Shown here one piece after another: positions 26,387 to 35,428 of a stretch of 64,000 nucleotides of DNA; position 1 is the first letter of the stretch; each line of letters starts with the position of its first letter. The stretch comes from Saprospiraceae bacterium (GTDB taxonomy: Bacteria; Bacteroidota; Bacteroidia; Chitinophagales; Saprospiraceae). Both the position numbers and the translations under genes were made by a program. The stretch spans positions 10,597-74,596 of the forward strand of contig JADKBS010000039.1 in assembly GCA_016714985.1 (NCBI GenBank), in the 5' to 3' direction. Under the pieces are notes generated by a model. The model searched no databases, was not told where the DNA came from, and saw only the letters and a list, made by a program, of their open reading frames with translations.

Positions 26387-28697
26387 CAGTAGTTATGTTT
26401 TACGTATTTAGAAATCTTGGAAAACAGGTCTTCAGGTTCGAAGGGTTTCAGCACAAAATCGTCCATGCCATATTCCAGGTACTTCCCATCCCTGCCCACG
26501 TGTGCATGGGCCGTCATGGCTAGTATTGTCATGTTTGCACGGTCGGTCGGGAAGGTCTCCCGGATTATTTTTGTGGCTTCGTATCCGTCCATGATGGGCA
26601 TCTGTATGTCCATCAACACAATGTCGTAGGTGTTTTCCCGAAGGAGGTCGAGGGCGATTTGGCCGTTGTCGGCAATGGTCAGATCAATGTTCTTCCATTT
26701 TCGTTCCAGGGTCTTACGGGCCACGAGCTGGTTCATCATGTGGTCTTCTACCAAGAGCAGGCTGAAGTGGGCATTTTCTGGCAGCACGAACAGGGGTTTG
26801 GCAGGGGCATCGTCGGCTTTGCCGTAATGTTCGTTTTCCGGCAAGTCGAATATCAGGTCAAAGAAGAAAGTGGAGCCTTTGCCGATATCGCTGATGGCTC
26901 CGATTTTGCCGCCTTGTTGCTCCACAAGGTTCTTGCAGATGGAAAGGCCAAGCCCAGTGCCTTCAAAGACCCGGTCTTTGCGCAGCACCCTGGTAAAGGT
27001 ATCGAAGATGGCCTCAATGTTTTCTTCGAAATGCCAATGCCCGTGTCCTCCACGCTGAATTTCAGTTGGACACTGGAGCCGTGGTCGTGCAGTTTTTCGA
27101 TGTAAACCTTAACGTGGCCGTGGTCGGTGAACTTGATGGCATTGCCAACGAGGTTGTAGAGCACTTGGTTGAGGCGCAGCTTGTCGCCACTGATGTGCTG
27201 TGGCACATCCGGGCCGTTGATGACCTGTAGGTAGATGTCCTTCTCCTGCGCCTTGTACTGCATCACGTTGATGAGGTTCTTCAAAAGCTCCGCCAAGTCG
27301 AAAGGCTGGTTTTCGAACACTACCTTGCCGTTCTGGATGGCGCTGATTTCGAGGATGTCGTTCACGACACCCAGCAGTATTTCAGAGGAGTTCTTGATGT
27401 TCTGCACGAGGCCATTCTGCTCGGTGGGCATATTCATTTGGAGCAGGATATTGCTCATGCCAAGGATGGCGTTCATCGGCGTGCGCATCTCGTGGCTTAT
27501 GCTGGCGAGGAACTGTTCCTTCATTTGTGCACTCTGCCGAGCGAGGTCACGGGCCTTGCGCATTTTTTCAGCTTGCCGCAGTTCCGTCACATCCTGTAGG
27601 CTGCCATTGTAGCCTATGAAATCGTCATTGGCAATCAATGTAGCGGTCATCATGCACTCCCGTGCTTCGCCACTCTTGTGGGCAACACTAATCTCAAAGT
27701 CCTTCACGGCTTTTTGGGCCTTAAGTTTTAGCAGGAACTCGTTCTTCCGCTCGGGGGGGTAGTACAGGGAGTGTATGTCGCCCATTGCCCGCAATTCATC
27801 CGCCGAATAGCCAAATACATCCACAGTGGCTTGGTTGAAATCAATAAACTTGCCCGTAAGGGTGCTTATAAAGAGTGCATCCTTCGATTGGGTGAAGATT
27901 TCCTGGTAGCGCTTGCGGCTTTCTGCCTTTTCCAGTTCCGACAAATGGCGCTCCGTGATGTCTTGTATGATGCCTTGATAAACAAGTTGGCTGCTTTCAT
28001 TGTGCCGAAGGGCGCATTGTACGAATGCATATCGGTAGGCACCGTCCCGTTGTTTGATCTTCAGGTCTTTCTTTACACTCCCGCTGGTTGACACATCGTC
28101 GTGAATCTCCCGCAGTAGTTTGAGGGGGCACTCTTGCTCATGGAAGTTCTCTTCTTTGATGTGGATCCGGTCTTCATCGTGGCCAAAAATGCGGTAGAAC
28201 TCGTCGGTGGCCGTGAATGCCTTGGTTTCGGGGAAGTATTCCCAGTTGCCGATTCGGGCCATGCGTTGGGTTTCTTCCAGTCGTTTGAGCACCTTGGTGC
28301 GCTCTATTGAAAAGCGGAGCGATTTGGTGAGTTGTTCTGCATCAAAAGCCCCTTTCACCAAGAAGTCCTGTGCGCCAGCCTTCACGGCCCGCAGGCCAAG
28401 TTCCTTGTCGGAATAGCCCGTGAGCACAATGATGTTTTTCTGAGGGAACTTTGCGAGCAGCCTTTCCAGCGTTTCGAAGCCTCGACTGTCGGGCAGGGTA
28501 AGGTCGAGCAGGATTGCAGCAAACTCCTCCCCTGTTTCAAGGGCAGCTATGGCATCACCCAAGGTAACCTTGTTGATGACCTCGCAGTTTTGCAGGTCCG
28601 ACTCCAAGAGGTAAATCTCCACCAAGCGGGCATCGCCGGGATTGTCCTCTACCAAGAGCACCTTGCTAGCCGAAACGAGAGTGGAAGTTGAGACCAT
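26386..28697 (-). CDS. Hybrid sensor histidine kinase REC-PAS-PAS-HisKA-HATPase-REC (frameshifted)
   Basis: About 770 residues when a missing base near 27026-27032 is restored. Order: receiver (KVLLVEDNPGD, phospho-Asp in LLDLTLPDSRG, Lys in FLVKG), two PAS domains ending in GIIQDITER and GSLQDVTEL, HisKA with His in ASISHEMRTPMNAILG, HATPase N-box LYNLVGNAIKF and G1 VEDTGIGIS, then after the frameshift G2 EGTGLGLSICKNLV and a second receiver (IVLMDIQMPIMDG, VLKPF). No transmembrane helix, so a cytoplasmic sensor. The start at 28697 is chosen because upstream codons overlap the preceding gene. The lesion separates G1 from G2, so it would kill the kinase if real. Confidence 0.85.
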
Positions 28698-28728
28698 GCG
28701 ATTGGGTGTTGATTCAGCTTTTAAACTT

Positions 28729-29136
28729 TTACTGGGGGGGCGGGGTTCTCTCAAGGTCGTCATCTTCGTCGGGGTCATCGGGTGCTCCTTCATTTTTAGG
28801 TAAAAAAATGAAATTGGCGCCCAATTCACTCAGGACGAAGAGGCAAAGGTCATTCTGATGGTAGCGGAAGAGCGTCTGGAAATCTTCCACTTTTTCTTCT
28901 GCAATCAACTGTTTGGTGACGAACTCCTCCAAGGTGGAAGCATTAACCGACCAATTTCCCTTGACGTCATCCTTATTCACGATATTTATGCCAATATCTA
29001 CGATGTTCTGGTGGATGACAAAAATCGGGAAACTCGAAACATCCTGCACCTGGATGACCTCCGCCGCTTCTGATAATGTTTTTTTGTAGTTGGCAAGCTC
29101 TTTTTCGAGCCGTTTAAACAATGGTGTTTGGTTCAT
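28729..29136 (-). CDS. Hypothetical acidic-tailed protein upstream of the hybrid kinase
   Basis: A 135-residue soluble protein: an N-terminal helix with coiled-coil character (LFKRLEKELANYKKTLSEA), a mixed alpha/beta core (FPIFVIHQNIVDIGINIV, LCLFVLSELGANFIFLP) and a very acidic proline-rich tail. I do not recognise the family. It precedes the hybrid kinase by 31 bp in the same direction and may belong to the same signalling operon. Confidence 0.65.
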   Translation of the reverse strand: MNQTPLFKRLEKELANYKKTLSEAAEVIQVQDVSSFPIFVIHQNIVDIGINIVNKDDVKGNWSVNASTLEEFVTKQLIAEEKVEDFQTLFRYHQNDLCLFVLSELGANFIFLPKNEGAPDDPDEDDDLERTPPPQ

Positions 29137-29162
29137 GATGTGAATATGGAGGATTTATTCTG

Positions 29163-29193
29163 TTTGGCTGAAAATCTTTTCAGCTTACCTTTG
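29163..29193 (+). promoter_or_regulatory. Promoter of purF
   Basis: TTTG (29163-29166), 19-nt spacer, TACCTTTG (29186-29193): a full match to the Bacteroidota -33/-7 consensus. Transcription would start near 29200, giving a ~100-nt leader to purF. Confidence 0.7.
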
Positions 29194-29304
29194 CCGCTCC
29201 TTTTACAAAGGGCAGTTCTAAGTCGGTAGTTGCCTCCCTTGAAACTGGGGTTTTTGACAAAATACAGACAATGCATTGCCCTGCAAGGATATTGAATTGC
29301 AAAA

Positions 29305-31197
29305 ATGAGTGATTTTATCAAACACGAGTGTGGAATAGCACTGATTCGCCTTTTAAAACCGCTTGATTTCTACCTTGAAAAGTATGGCACTGCGCTGTAC
29401 GGCATCAACAAGCTGCACCTCCTCATGGAAAAACAGCGCAATCGAGGCCAAGACGGTGCAGGCATTGCCACCATCAAGCTCAATAGCCATCCTGGCACCA
29501 AAATCATACACCGCAAGCGGTGTAGCAGCGGAAACTCCATACAGACCATCTTCGAGGAGGTTTACGACAACTTTAACCACCTGAAAAAGGACAAACTGAG
29601 GGACGCTGCTTGGCTGAAGGAGAACACGCCATTCACTGGGGAGTTGCTCCTTGGCCACCTCCGCTACGGCACGCACGGCGCCAATTCCGTCAAGAACGTA
29701 CACCCCTTCATTCGCAAGAGCAACTGGATACAACGCACCCTCGTCATCGCTGGGAACTTCAACCTGACCAACGTGGACGAACTTTTCCAGGAACTCGTCG
29801 AACTCGGCCAATACCCCATGGAGCAGACTGACACCGTCACCGTGCTTGAAAAAATTGGCCACTTCCTCGACGACGAGGTGCAGCGCCTCTATACCTGGCA
29901 CAAGCCCGATGGCCTCACCGACCTCGAAATCAACGAACTCATCTTCGACAACCTCGACGTGCAGCGCCTGCTCCAGCGGGCCAGCAAGCGCTTCGACGGC
30001 GGCTATGCCATGGCGGGCATGATTGGCCACGGCGACGCCTTCGTTATGCGTGACCCCAACGGCATCCGACCGGCCTTTTATTATGCCGACGACGAAGTGG
30101 TGGTCGTTACCAGCGAACGGGCGCCTATCCAGACGGCGCTCGACGTGCATTTTTCAAAGATACAAGAGATAAAGCCGGGCCATGCCCTCATCGTCAAGCG
30201 CAATGGTCAGGTGAGCGAACTGCCTTTCACCGAGCCGGGCGAGCGCCGTTCCTGTTCCTTCGAGCGCATCTATTTCAGCCGGGGCAACGACCGTGACATC
30301 TACACTGAGCGCAAGCAGCTCGGCGACCAACTGACGGAAGCCGTGCTGATGGCGGTGGAATACGACTTTGAGCGCACGGTGTTTTCCTTTGTGCCGAACA
30401 CGGCCGAAAGCGCCTTTTTCGGACTGGTAAAAGGCATCGAAAAGCGCTTGAACGACATTAAGTTGCAAAAAATCAAGGAATTGGGCGACAAGCCAAGTGA
30501 TGAAGACTTGCAGCGGGTACTCGCCCTGACGCCCCGAGTGGAAAAGTTGGTACACAAGGACGCCAAGCTGCGTACTTTCATCGCTGACGACAACTCCCGT
30601 GGCTCGATGGTCACGCACGGCTACGATGTGACCTATGGCCTTGTGCGCAATGAAGAGGATACCCTCGTGCTGCTGGACGACAGTATTGTTCGGGGCACCA
30701 CACTGAAGGAAAGTATCATCCGCATCGCAGCGAGGCTCCGGCCCAAGAAAATCCTCATCGTAAGCAGTGCCCCGCAAATCCGATACCCCGACTGTTACGG
30801 CATTGACATGTCCAAGATGAAGGACTTTGTGGCCTTCCGTGCCCTCGTGAAACTGTTGGAAGAAACCAAGCAATCACACTTGCTCGAAGAAACTTATCAG
30901 CGTTGCAAAGCCCAGATGAACCTGCCAAAAGAAGAAATCAAGAACGAGGTGCAATCGCTGTACAGTCATTTCTCCGACGAACAGATAAGTCAAAAAATAG
31001 CCGAAATCGTGACGCCTAAGGGTATCAAAGCTAAGGTGCAGGTCATCTATCAGACCCTTGATGGCCTCCACTCGGCCTGCCCCAACCATACAGGTGATTG
31101 GTATTTTTCCGGCAACTACCCTACGCCTGGTGGCAATAAGGTGGTGAACCGGGCTTTTATCAACTATATGGAGGGCAAGGACGAACGGGCGTATTAG
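29305..31197 (+). CDS. purF: Amidophosphoribosyltransferase (PurF), long Bacteroidota form
   Basis: First committed step of purine synthesis: PRPP plus glutamine to phosphoribosylamine. The N-terminal glutaminase nucleophile is Cys9 (HECGIALIRLLK), implying removal of a short propeptide. Further glutaminase signatures are RNRGQDGAGIA and GHLRYGTHGANSVKN; the PRPP-binding loop is LVLLDDSIVRGTTLKESI. At 630 residues it is longer than classical PurF (~470-505) because of insertions and a C-terminal extension, as in other Bacteroidota. A good promoter lies ~110 bp upstream. Confidence 0.92.
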   Translation: MSDFIKHECGIALIRLLKPLDFYLEKYGTALYGINKLHLLMEKQRNRGQDGAGIATIKLNSHPGTKIIHRKRCSSGNSIQTIFEEVYDNFNHLKKDKLRDAAWLKENTPFTGELLLGHLRYGTHGANSVKNVHPFIRKSNWIQRTLVIAGNFNLTNVDELFQELVELGQYPMEQTDTVTVLEKIGHFLDDEVQRLYTWHKPDGLTDLEINELIFDNLDVQRLLQRASKRFDGGYAMAGMIGHGDAFVMRDPNGIRPAFYYADDEVVVVTSERAPIQTALDVHFSKIQEIKPGHALIVKRNGQVSELPFTEPGERRSCSFERIYFSRGNDRDIYTERKQLGDQLTEAVLMAVEYDFERTVFSFVPNTAESAFFGLVKGIEKRLNDIKLQKIKELGDKPSDEDLQRVLALTPRVEKLVHKDAKLRTFIADDNSRGSMVTHGYDVTYGLVRNEEDTLVLLDDSIVRGTTLKESIIRIAARLRPKKILIVSSAPQIRYPDCYGIDMSKMKDFVAFRALVKLLEETKQSHLLEETYQRCKAQMNLPKEEIKNEVQSLYSHFSDEQISQKIAEIVTPKGIKAKVQVIYQTLDGLHSACPNHTGDWYFSGNYPTPGGNKVVNRAFINYMEGKDERAY

Positions 31198-31280
31198 GTT
31201 GTGAGCTGCGAGTTGCGAGTGCCACAGCGGTGCATCACGAGTCACGCATCACGAGACAAGAGTTACGAGTCACGCATCAC
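31198..31280. repeat. Short-word repeat (CGAGTCACGCATCACGA type)
   Basis: Words GCGAGT, CACGAGTCACGCATCACGAG and ACGAGTCACGCATCAC repeat in this stretch after purF. The rest of the ~370-bp gap up to 31563 shows no gene I can support; a frame open upstream of the DUF6089 start looks non-coding. Confidence 0.6.
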
Positions 31281-31563
31281 ATTTCCCCACCCCCATTTCC
31301 ATTGTTTTTTTCAAAAAAATGACGTCCTTTACAACGAAAATCCTCACTTCACAATTTACACCAATGGTTGAGGCGTTAGTTGGATGCCTAAAACAGGATG
31401 TCTCACGCTGTTTTCCAACTTTTTGATTAGCGGTGGCTCACCTATTGTTTTGAACCAATTTCACTTAGTGGCTTTGTTTCCCATCCCGTGTTTTGCCATG
31501 AACTGCCTTGGGTGGTCACGGCACGCAGGCAAAGCCACGTTATACAATAAAACATTCAAGCAC

Positions 31564-32259
31564 ATGAAACGGATACTGCTATATGCCCTCATGCTTATGC
31601 CCCTTGCCTCGTTTGCGCAGCAAAAGGTGGAGTTGGGCTTCTTTGGTGGCTTTGCCAATTACCAGGGTGACCTCGTGGAGAACCCCATTGCCATTTCCGA
31701 GACCAAGTTTTCCTACGGAGGTTTCCTCCGTTACCATATTGACAACAAAATCAAACTGAGGGGAAACTTTATGCATGCCTTTATTTCTGGTAGCGATGCC
31801 AATGCAAGTGGTGACCTGAAAGACCGAGGATGGAGCTTTGACGCCGATTTGTTGGAAGCCACCCTCATCGGGGAGTTCCACCCGTTCGGCAAAGAACGCT
31901 ATGGCAGCACGGGCATTTTCGAGCGCCGCATTTCACCATACCTTGGGATGGGGCTTGGCATGGTCAATTTTAGGCCCAAAGTAAGTGTCACGAATCCTGA
32001 TGATGCCTTCTTGTTCCCCGAATCCAATGAAAAGACCACATCGCTCAGCATCCCAATCGTTGTAGGGATGAGGGCCGACTTGTTCGAATTCTTTTCACTG
32101 GGGCTGGAAGTTGGCTGGCGAGCCACCTTCAACGACTACCTCGACGGCGTGAGCAAAAACGGCAGGGACGACCGCAACGATTGGTACGTCCTGGCAGGTT
32201 TCACGGCCTCTTTCTTCTTTGGCCGTGTGGAACCTGACTACAATTTCGAAACCAACTGA
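31564..32259 (+). CDS. DUF6089-type outer-membrane beta-barrel protein
   Basis: A 231-residue exported protein (signal peptide MKRILLYALMLMPLASFAQQ), then alternating amphipathic strands typical of an outer-membrane barrel, opening with VELGFFGGFANYQGDL and including FSYGGFLRYHIDNKIKLRG, and ending in the strand FTASFFFGRVEPDYNF. This matches DUF6089 proteins, frequent in Bacteroidota. Start 31564 is chosen because the signal peptide begins there. Function unknown; probably a surface or porin-like component. Confidence 0.8.
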   Translation: MKRILLYALMLMPLASFAQQKVELGFFGGFANYQGDLVENPIAISETKFSYGGFLRYHIDNKIKLRGNFMHAFISGSDANASGDLKDRGWSFDADLLEATLIGEFHPFGKERYGSTGIFERRISPYLGMGLGMVNFRPKVSVTNPDDAFLFPESNEKTTSLSIPIVVGMRADLFEFFSLGLEVGWRATFNDYLDGVSKNGRDDRNDWYVLAGFTASFFFGRVEPDYNFETN

Positions 32260-32383
32260 TGCTACGCTGCAACAGCTTGCGCTGCCCAGTTTCAAGCATG
32301 GTTGGTGGTGTTGGCAAGGGTTCGTAGGCGGTTGATTATCAACCCACTGTCAACCCTGCGAAGCCTTGCCGAATCGAAGCTGA

Positions 32384-32962
32384 TCACCCCTTCAAATACC
32401 CCGCCGCTGCATCCATTTCTTCGTAAAATGCCTCGCCGTACTTCCGGATAATAGCATCCTTCACGAACTGATAGACGGGCAATTTGGCCGCCTTGCCAGC
32501 TGTACAGGCTGCCGAGCAGATGTCCCAAACATCATAGTTAAGTGCCTCGAAATCAACGTGGGGGTTGTAGGAAACCCGTACTGGATAAAGGTGGCAGGAA
32601 ATGGGCTTTTTGAAATGGGTGGCCCCTGCCTCGTAGGCTTTCTCGATGCCGCATTTTGCAATGCCGTTATCCTCGAAGGTGAGATAGGCGCAGGCGCCAT
32701 CCTCAAGCAGGGGTGTGCCGGGGCCTTTCAAGCCGGGGAAGTAAACATGTGCCCCCTGCCGCTCAATGGCTTCAATGCCCGCTGGCCGTAGGAAGGGCTT
32801 GATGTCTTCGTAGATTTGCGAGAGCGTTTCCAGTTCCTCCGCTTCGAGCGGGGCACCGAAATCGCCCTCCCAACAGCAAGCGCCTTTGCAGGCATTGAGG
32901 TTGCAGAGGAACTGCTCTGTGAGCACCTCCTCGCTTACGAGTATGTCTTGAACGATGACCAA
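32384..32962 (-). CDS. DUF3109 family cysteine-rich protein
   Basis: A 192-residue cytoplasmic protein with conserved cysteines in LCNLNACKGACCWEGDFG, ACAYL, AKCGIEKA, ISCHLYPVRV and ICSAAC, the pattern of DUF3109, a relative of the YkgJ-type zinc- or iron-binding CxxCxxxCC proteins. The biochemical role is not known. It is a single gene, divergent from the small exported protein to its right. Confidence 0.85.
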   Translation of the reverse strand: MVIVQDILVSEEVLTEQFLCNLNACKGACCWEGDFGAPLEAEELETLSQIYEDIKPFLRPAGIEAIERQGAHVYFPGLKGPGTPLLEDGACAYLTFEDNGIAKCGIEKAYEAGATHFKKPISCHLYPVRVSYNPHVDFEALNYDVWDICSAACTAGKAAKLPVYQFVKDAIIRKYGEAFYEEMDAAAGYLKG

Positions 32963-33078
32963 ATTAAGCTGTTTTTGCCTGACATTTTACTTTTTGGGTA
33001 AAAAACGAGGGTGTCGGGCTGTTAGTGTTGCGCACTATTGTACTTTAGCGCAAAAGTATTTCAATAAAAAACTTGACG

Positions 33079-33507
33079 ATGAAAAATCTGATTGCCGGCC
33101 TTGCCCTGTTGTTCATTGCCTCAGTTGGCATTCAAGCTCAAAACACAGCAGCTAACTCCTTGGCCCAACAGGCCACCGAGAAGTACACCCAGCTTTATGG
33201 CCTTGACGAAAAACAACAAGCCGATATGCTCGAAATACAAGAGCGCAAGCTCCGCAACCTTGCGGAAATTGAACCTTTGAAAGCCAGCGACCCAACGGGA
33301 TACACCCTGAAGCTGCGCTCCGTGCAGGGTGGCAATCACGCCTCCATCCAGCGACTCTTGAACGAGGAGCAAATAAAACTGTTCCGGCAGGAGCAGCAAC
33401 GGCTAAGGGAAGAAAAGTCTAACTCCTACAAGGTGCTAAAGGCAAGTGGTGCCAGCCAGCAGGAAATTGAGCGGAAAATGATCGAGTACGACCTGCAGAC
33501 CATGTGA
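33079..33507 (+). CDS. Small exported helical protein
   Basis: A 142-residue protein: signal peptide MKNLIAGLALLFIASVGIQAQ, then an almost all-helical, charged region (KYTQLYGLDEKQQADMLEIQ, RLLNEEQIKLFRQEQQRLRE) reminiscent of periplasmic CpxP/Spy-like or DUF4168-type helical proteins, without a firm match. The ATG at 33079 is preferred to an upstream TTG. It ends at a strong rho-independent terminator, so it is probably monocistronic. Confidence 0.7.
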   Translation: MKNLIAGLALLFIASVGIQAQNTAANSLAQQATEKYTQLYGLDEKQQADMLEIQERKLRNLAEIEPLKASDPTGYTLKLRSVQGGNHASIQRLLNEEQIKLFRQEQQRLREEKSNSYKVLKASGASQQEIERKMIEYDLQTM

Positions 33508-33543
33508 TGAATGGCACATTGCAAAGCAAAAAACAACTGCAAA

Positions 33544-33580
33544 AGAGCGGTGCGAAGATTTCGCACCGCTTTTTTGCTTT
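33544..33580 (+). terminator. Rho-independent terminator
   Basis: GAGCGGTGCGAA...TTCGCACCGC stem with a short loop followed by T6, 37 nt after the stop of the small exported protein. Confidence 0.85.
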
Positions 33581-33774
33581 TCAGTGAGTTGAGGGATGTC
33601 AAAATTTCTACTTTTACCGCCCAAACCGAAAACCATGTTGGGGCATTGATGTTATTGCCATCAACATCCACCAGATAAAATCCCGGTAACTACTTGGGAA
33701 GGGTTGGTACGGGTAGAAAAAACATTTTTCCCAACTCATACACCCATCAAGAAGTTACAAATCCCGCAGCGTAA

Positions 33775-35088
33775 ATGGATCCGCTAAAACAGAAGTTTTT
33801 CCAAAAATCATCCGAAGTCAAACAAGAGATCAAGGCCCTGCTCGCCGAGCACGGCAATGTCGTTGTTGACGAAGTCACCCTCAGCCAAGTATTCGGTGGT
33901 GGCCGTGACATCATCTTCATGCTTTGGGAGCCTTCCCTGCTCGACGCACAGGAAGGCATCCGCTTCCGGGGCTACTCCCTTCCAGAGCTTCGTGAAAAAC
34001 TCCCAAAAGGCAAGGGCAAGGAGCCACTGCCAGAAGGGCTTTTCTGGCTTATGTTGGTGGACGAAATCCCCACGGAGGAGGAAGTCGCCTGGCTCAGCGA
34101 TGAATGGGAGCGCCGCTGCAAAGTGCCGTCCCACGTCTGCAAGGTACTGGACGACCTGCCCACCAGCACCCACCCGATGACCCAGTTCACCATTGCCATC
34201 ACCGCCATGCAGACGGACTCTGAGTTCGCCCGCAGGTACAGCGAGGGCATGAGCAAGAACGACTACTGGGATGCCGCCTACGAGGACTCCATGAACCTCA
34301 TCGCTAGGCTCCCCGGCATCGCTGCCTATATTTACCGCCGCACCTACCACGGTGGCAACCACATCAAGCCTGACCGCTCCTTGGACTGGGGCGCCAACCT
34401 CGCCCACATGCTCGGCGTGTCCAAGAGCGACGACTTCAGCAACTTCATGCGCCTGTACATGACCATCCATGCCGACCACGAGGGCGGCAATGCGTCGGCG
34501 CATACGCTGCACCTGATTGGCTCCACCCTCAGCGACCCTTACTTGTCGTTTGCAGGCGCAATGACCTCACTTGCCGGCCCATTGCACGGCCTTGCCAACC
34601 AAGAAGTCATCCACTGGGTGTTCCAGATGGTGAACCAACTCGGCACCCGCAACCCCACGAAGGAGCAAATAGCCAGCTACGTGGAGGCCACTCTCGCTGG
34701 CGGCAAAGTGGTGCCCGGCTACGGCCATGCGGTGCTGCGCAAACCAGACCCCCGCTTCATCGAGCAGATGCGCTTTGCAAAGGAGTACTGCCCCGACGAC
34801 GAGATAGTTAATGTGATTTGGAAGGTTTACGAAGTGGTGCCGCCCATTCTCCAAGGGCTTGGCAAAATCAAGAACCCTTGGCCCAACGTGGATGCCCACT
34901 CAGGCGCCATCCTCGTCCACTACGGCCTCGACCAATACAGTTACTACACGGTGCTGTTCGGCGTTTCGAGGGCGCTGGGCGTATTGGCCTCGCTTTGCTG
35001 GTCAAGGGCACTGGGCATGCCATTGGAGCGGCCAAAATCCGTTAACATGGATTGGGTGAAGCAATTCTTGGCATCGAAAAAAGCCTAA
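33775..35088 (+). CDS. gltA: Citrate synthase (eukaryotic/mitochondrial-like type)
   Basis: A 437-residue TCA-cycle enzyme condensing oxaloacetate and acetyl-CoA. The active-site His regions are IHADHEGGNASAHT and GPLHGLANQEV, and the catalytic Asp region is NVDAHSGAILVHYGL. Length and features such as GIRFRGYSLPEL and PEGLFWLMLV resemble mitochondrial-type citrate synthases, which occur in several Bacteroidota, rather than the E. coli hexameric type. A strong terminator follows 75 bp downstream. Confidence 0.93.
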   Translation: MDPLKQKFFQKSSEVKQEIKALLAEHGNVVVDEVTLSQVFGGGRDIIFMLWEPSLLDAQEGIRFRGYSLPELREKLPKGKGKEPLPEGLFWLMLVDEIPTEEEVAWLSDEWERRCKVPSHVCKVLDDLPTSTHPMTQFTIAITAMQTDSEFARRYSEGMSKNDYWDAAYEDSMNLIARLPGIAAYIYRRTYHGGNHIKPDRSLDWGANLAHMLGVSKSDDFSNFMRLYMTIHADHEGGNASAHTLHLIGSTLSDPYLSFAGAMTSLAGPLHGLANQEVIHWVFQMVNQLGTRNPTKEQIASYVEATLAGGKVVPGYGHAVLRKPDPRFIEQMRFAKEYCPDDEIVNVIWKVYEVVPPILQGLGKIKNPWPNVDAHSGAILVHYGLDQYSYYTVLFGVSRALGVLASLCWSRALGMPLERPKSVNMDWVKQFLASKKA

Positions 35089-35163
35089 AACAATGATGAA
35101 TGAGAAATGATGAATCCGCCTGATTTCGGGACAATCGGTTTCATTTTCTGAAATAGCAATATC

Positions 35164-35206
35164 AAATGGTTTCGGTCAACATGCTTGGCCGTAACCATTT
35201 TTTTTT
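35164..35206 (+). terminator. Terminator of citrate synthase gene
   Basis: AAATGGTTTCGGTC pairs with TGGCCGTAACCATTT, followed by a run of nine T. Confidence 0.85.
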
Positions 35207-35210
35207 GGTA

Positions 35211-35352
35211 TCTATTTAACGTGTACCACTGTATCGCCGTTAGGCGGGACTCCTTTTAGGGGCAGCAAATAGTTTTTTTTAGGTGAAACGAAAATTTTGC
35301 TTCGCAAAATTTTCGTTTCACCTTTCTTGGAACCAGCGGTACGCTAAATAGA
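35211..35352. repeat. 142-bp inverted-repeat element with perfect inner hairpin
   Basis: The ends TCTATTTAACGTGTACC and GGTACGCTAAATAGA are inverted copies with two differences. Inside, 35281-35300 and 35304-35323 form a perfect 20-bp stem with a 3-nt loop (AGGTGAAACGAAAATTTTGC arm). No reading frame. It resembles a miniature transposable element; a related end (CGGTACGCTAAA) occurs near 43254. Confidence 0.65.
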
Positions 35353-35364
35353 TGCGTTTTTTGC

Positions 35365-35372
35365 TACCTTTG
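35365..35372 (+). promoter_or_regulatory. -7 box upstream of dacB
   Basis: TACCTTTG, 57 nt before the dacB ATG and 13 bp past the inverted-repeat element. No good TTG at -33. Confidence 0.5.
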
Positions 35373-35428
35373 AAAACTAAACCAAAGGATGCAATCGACC
35401 GATTAAACAACCAATCCAACCGTTTTTC

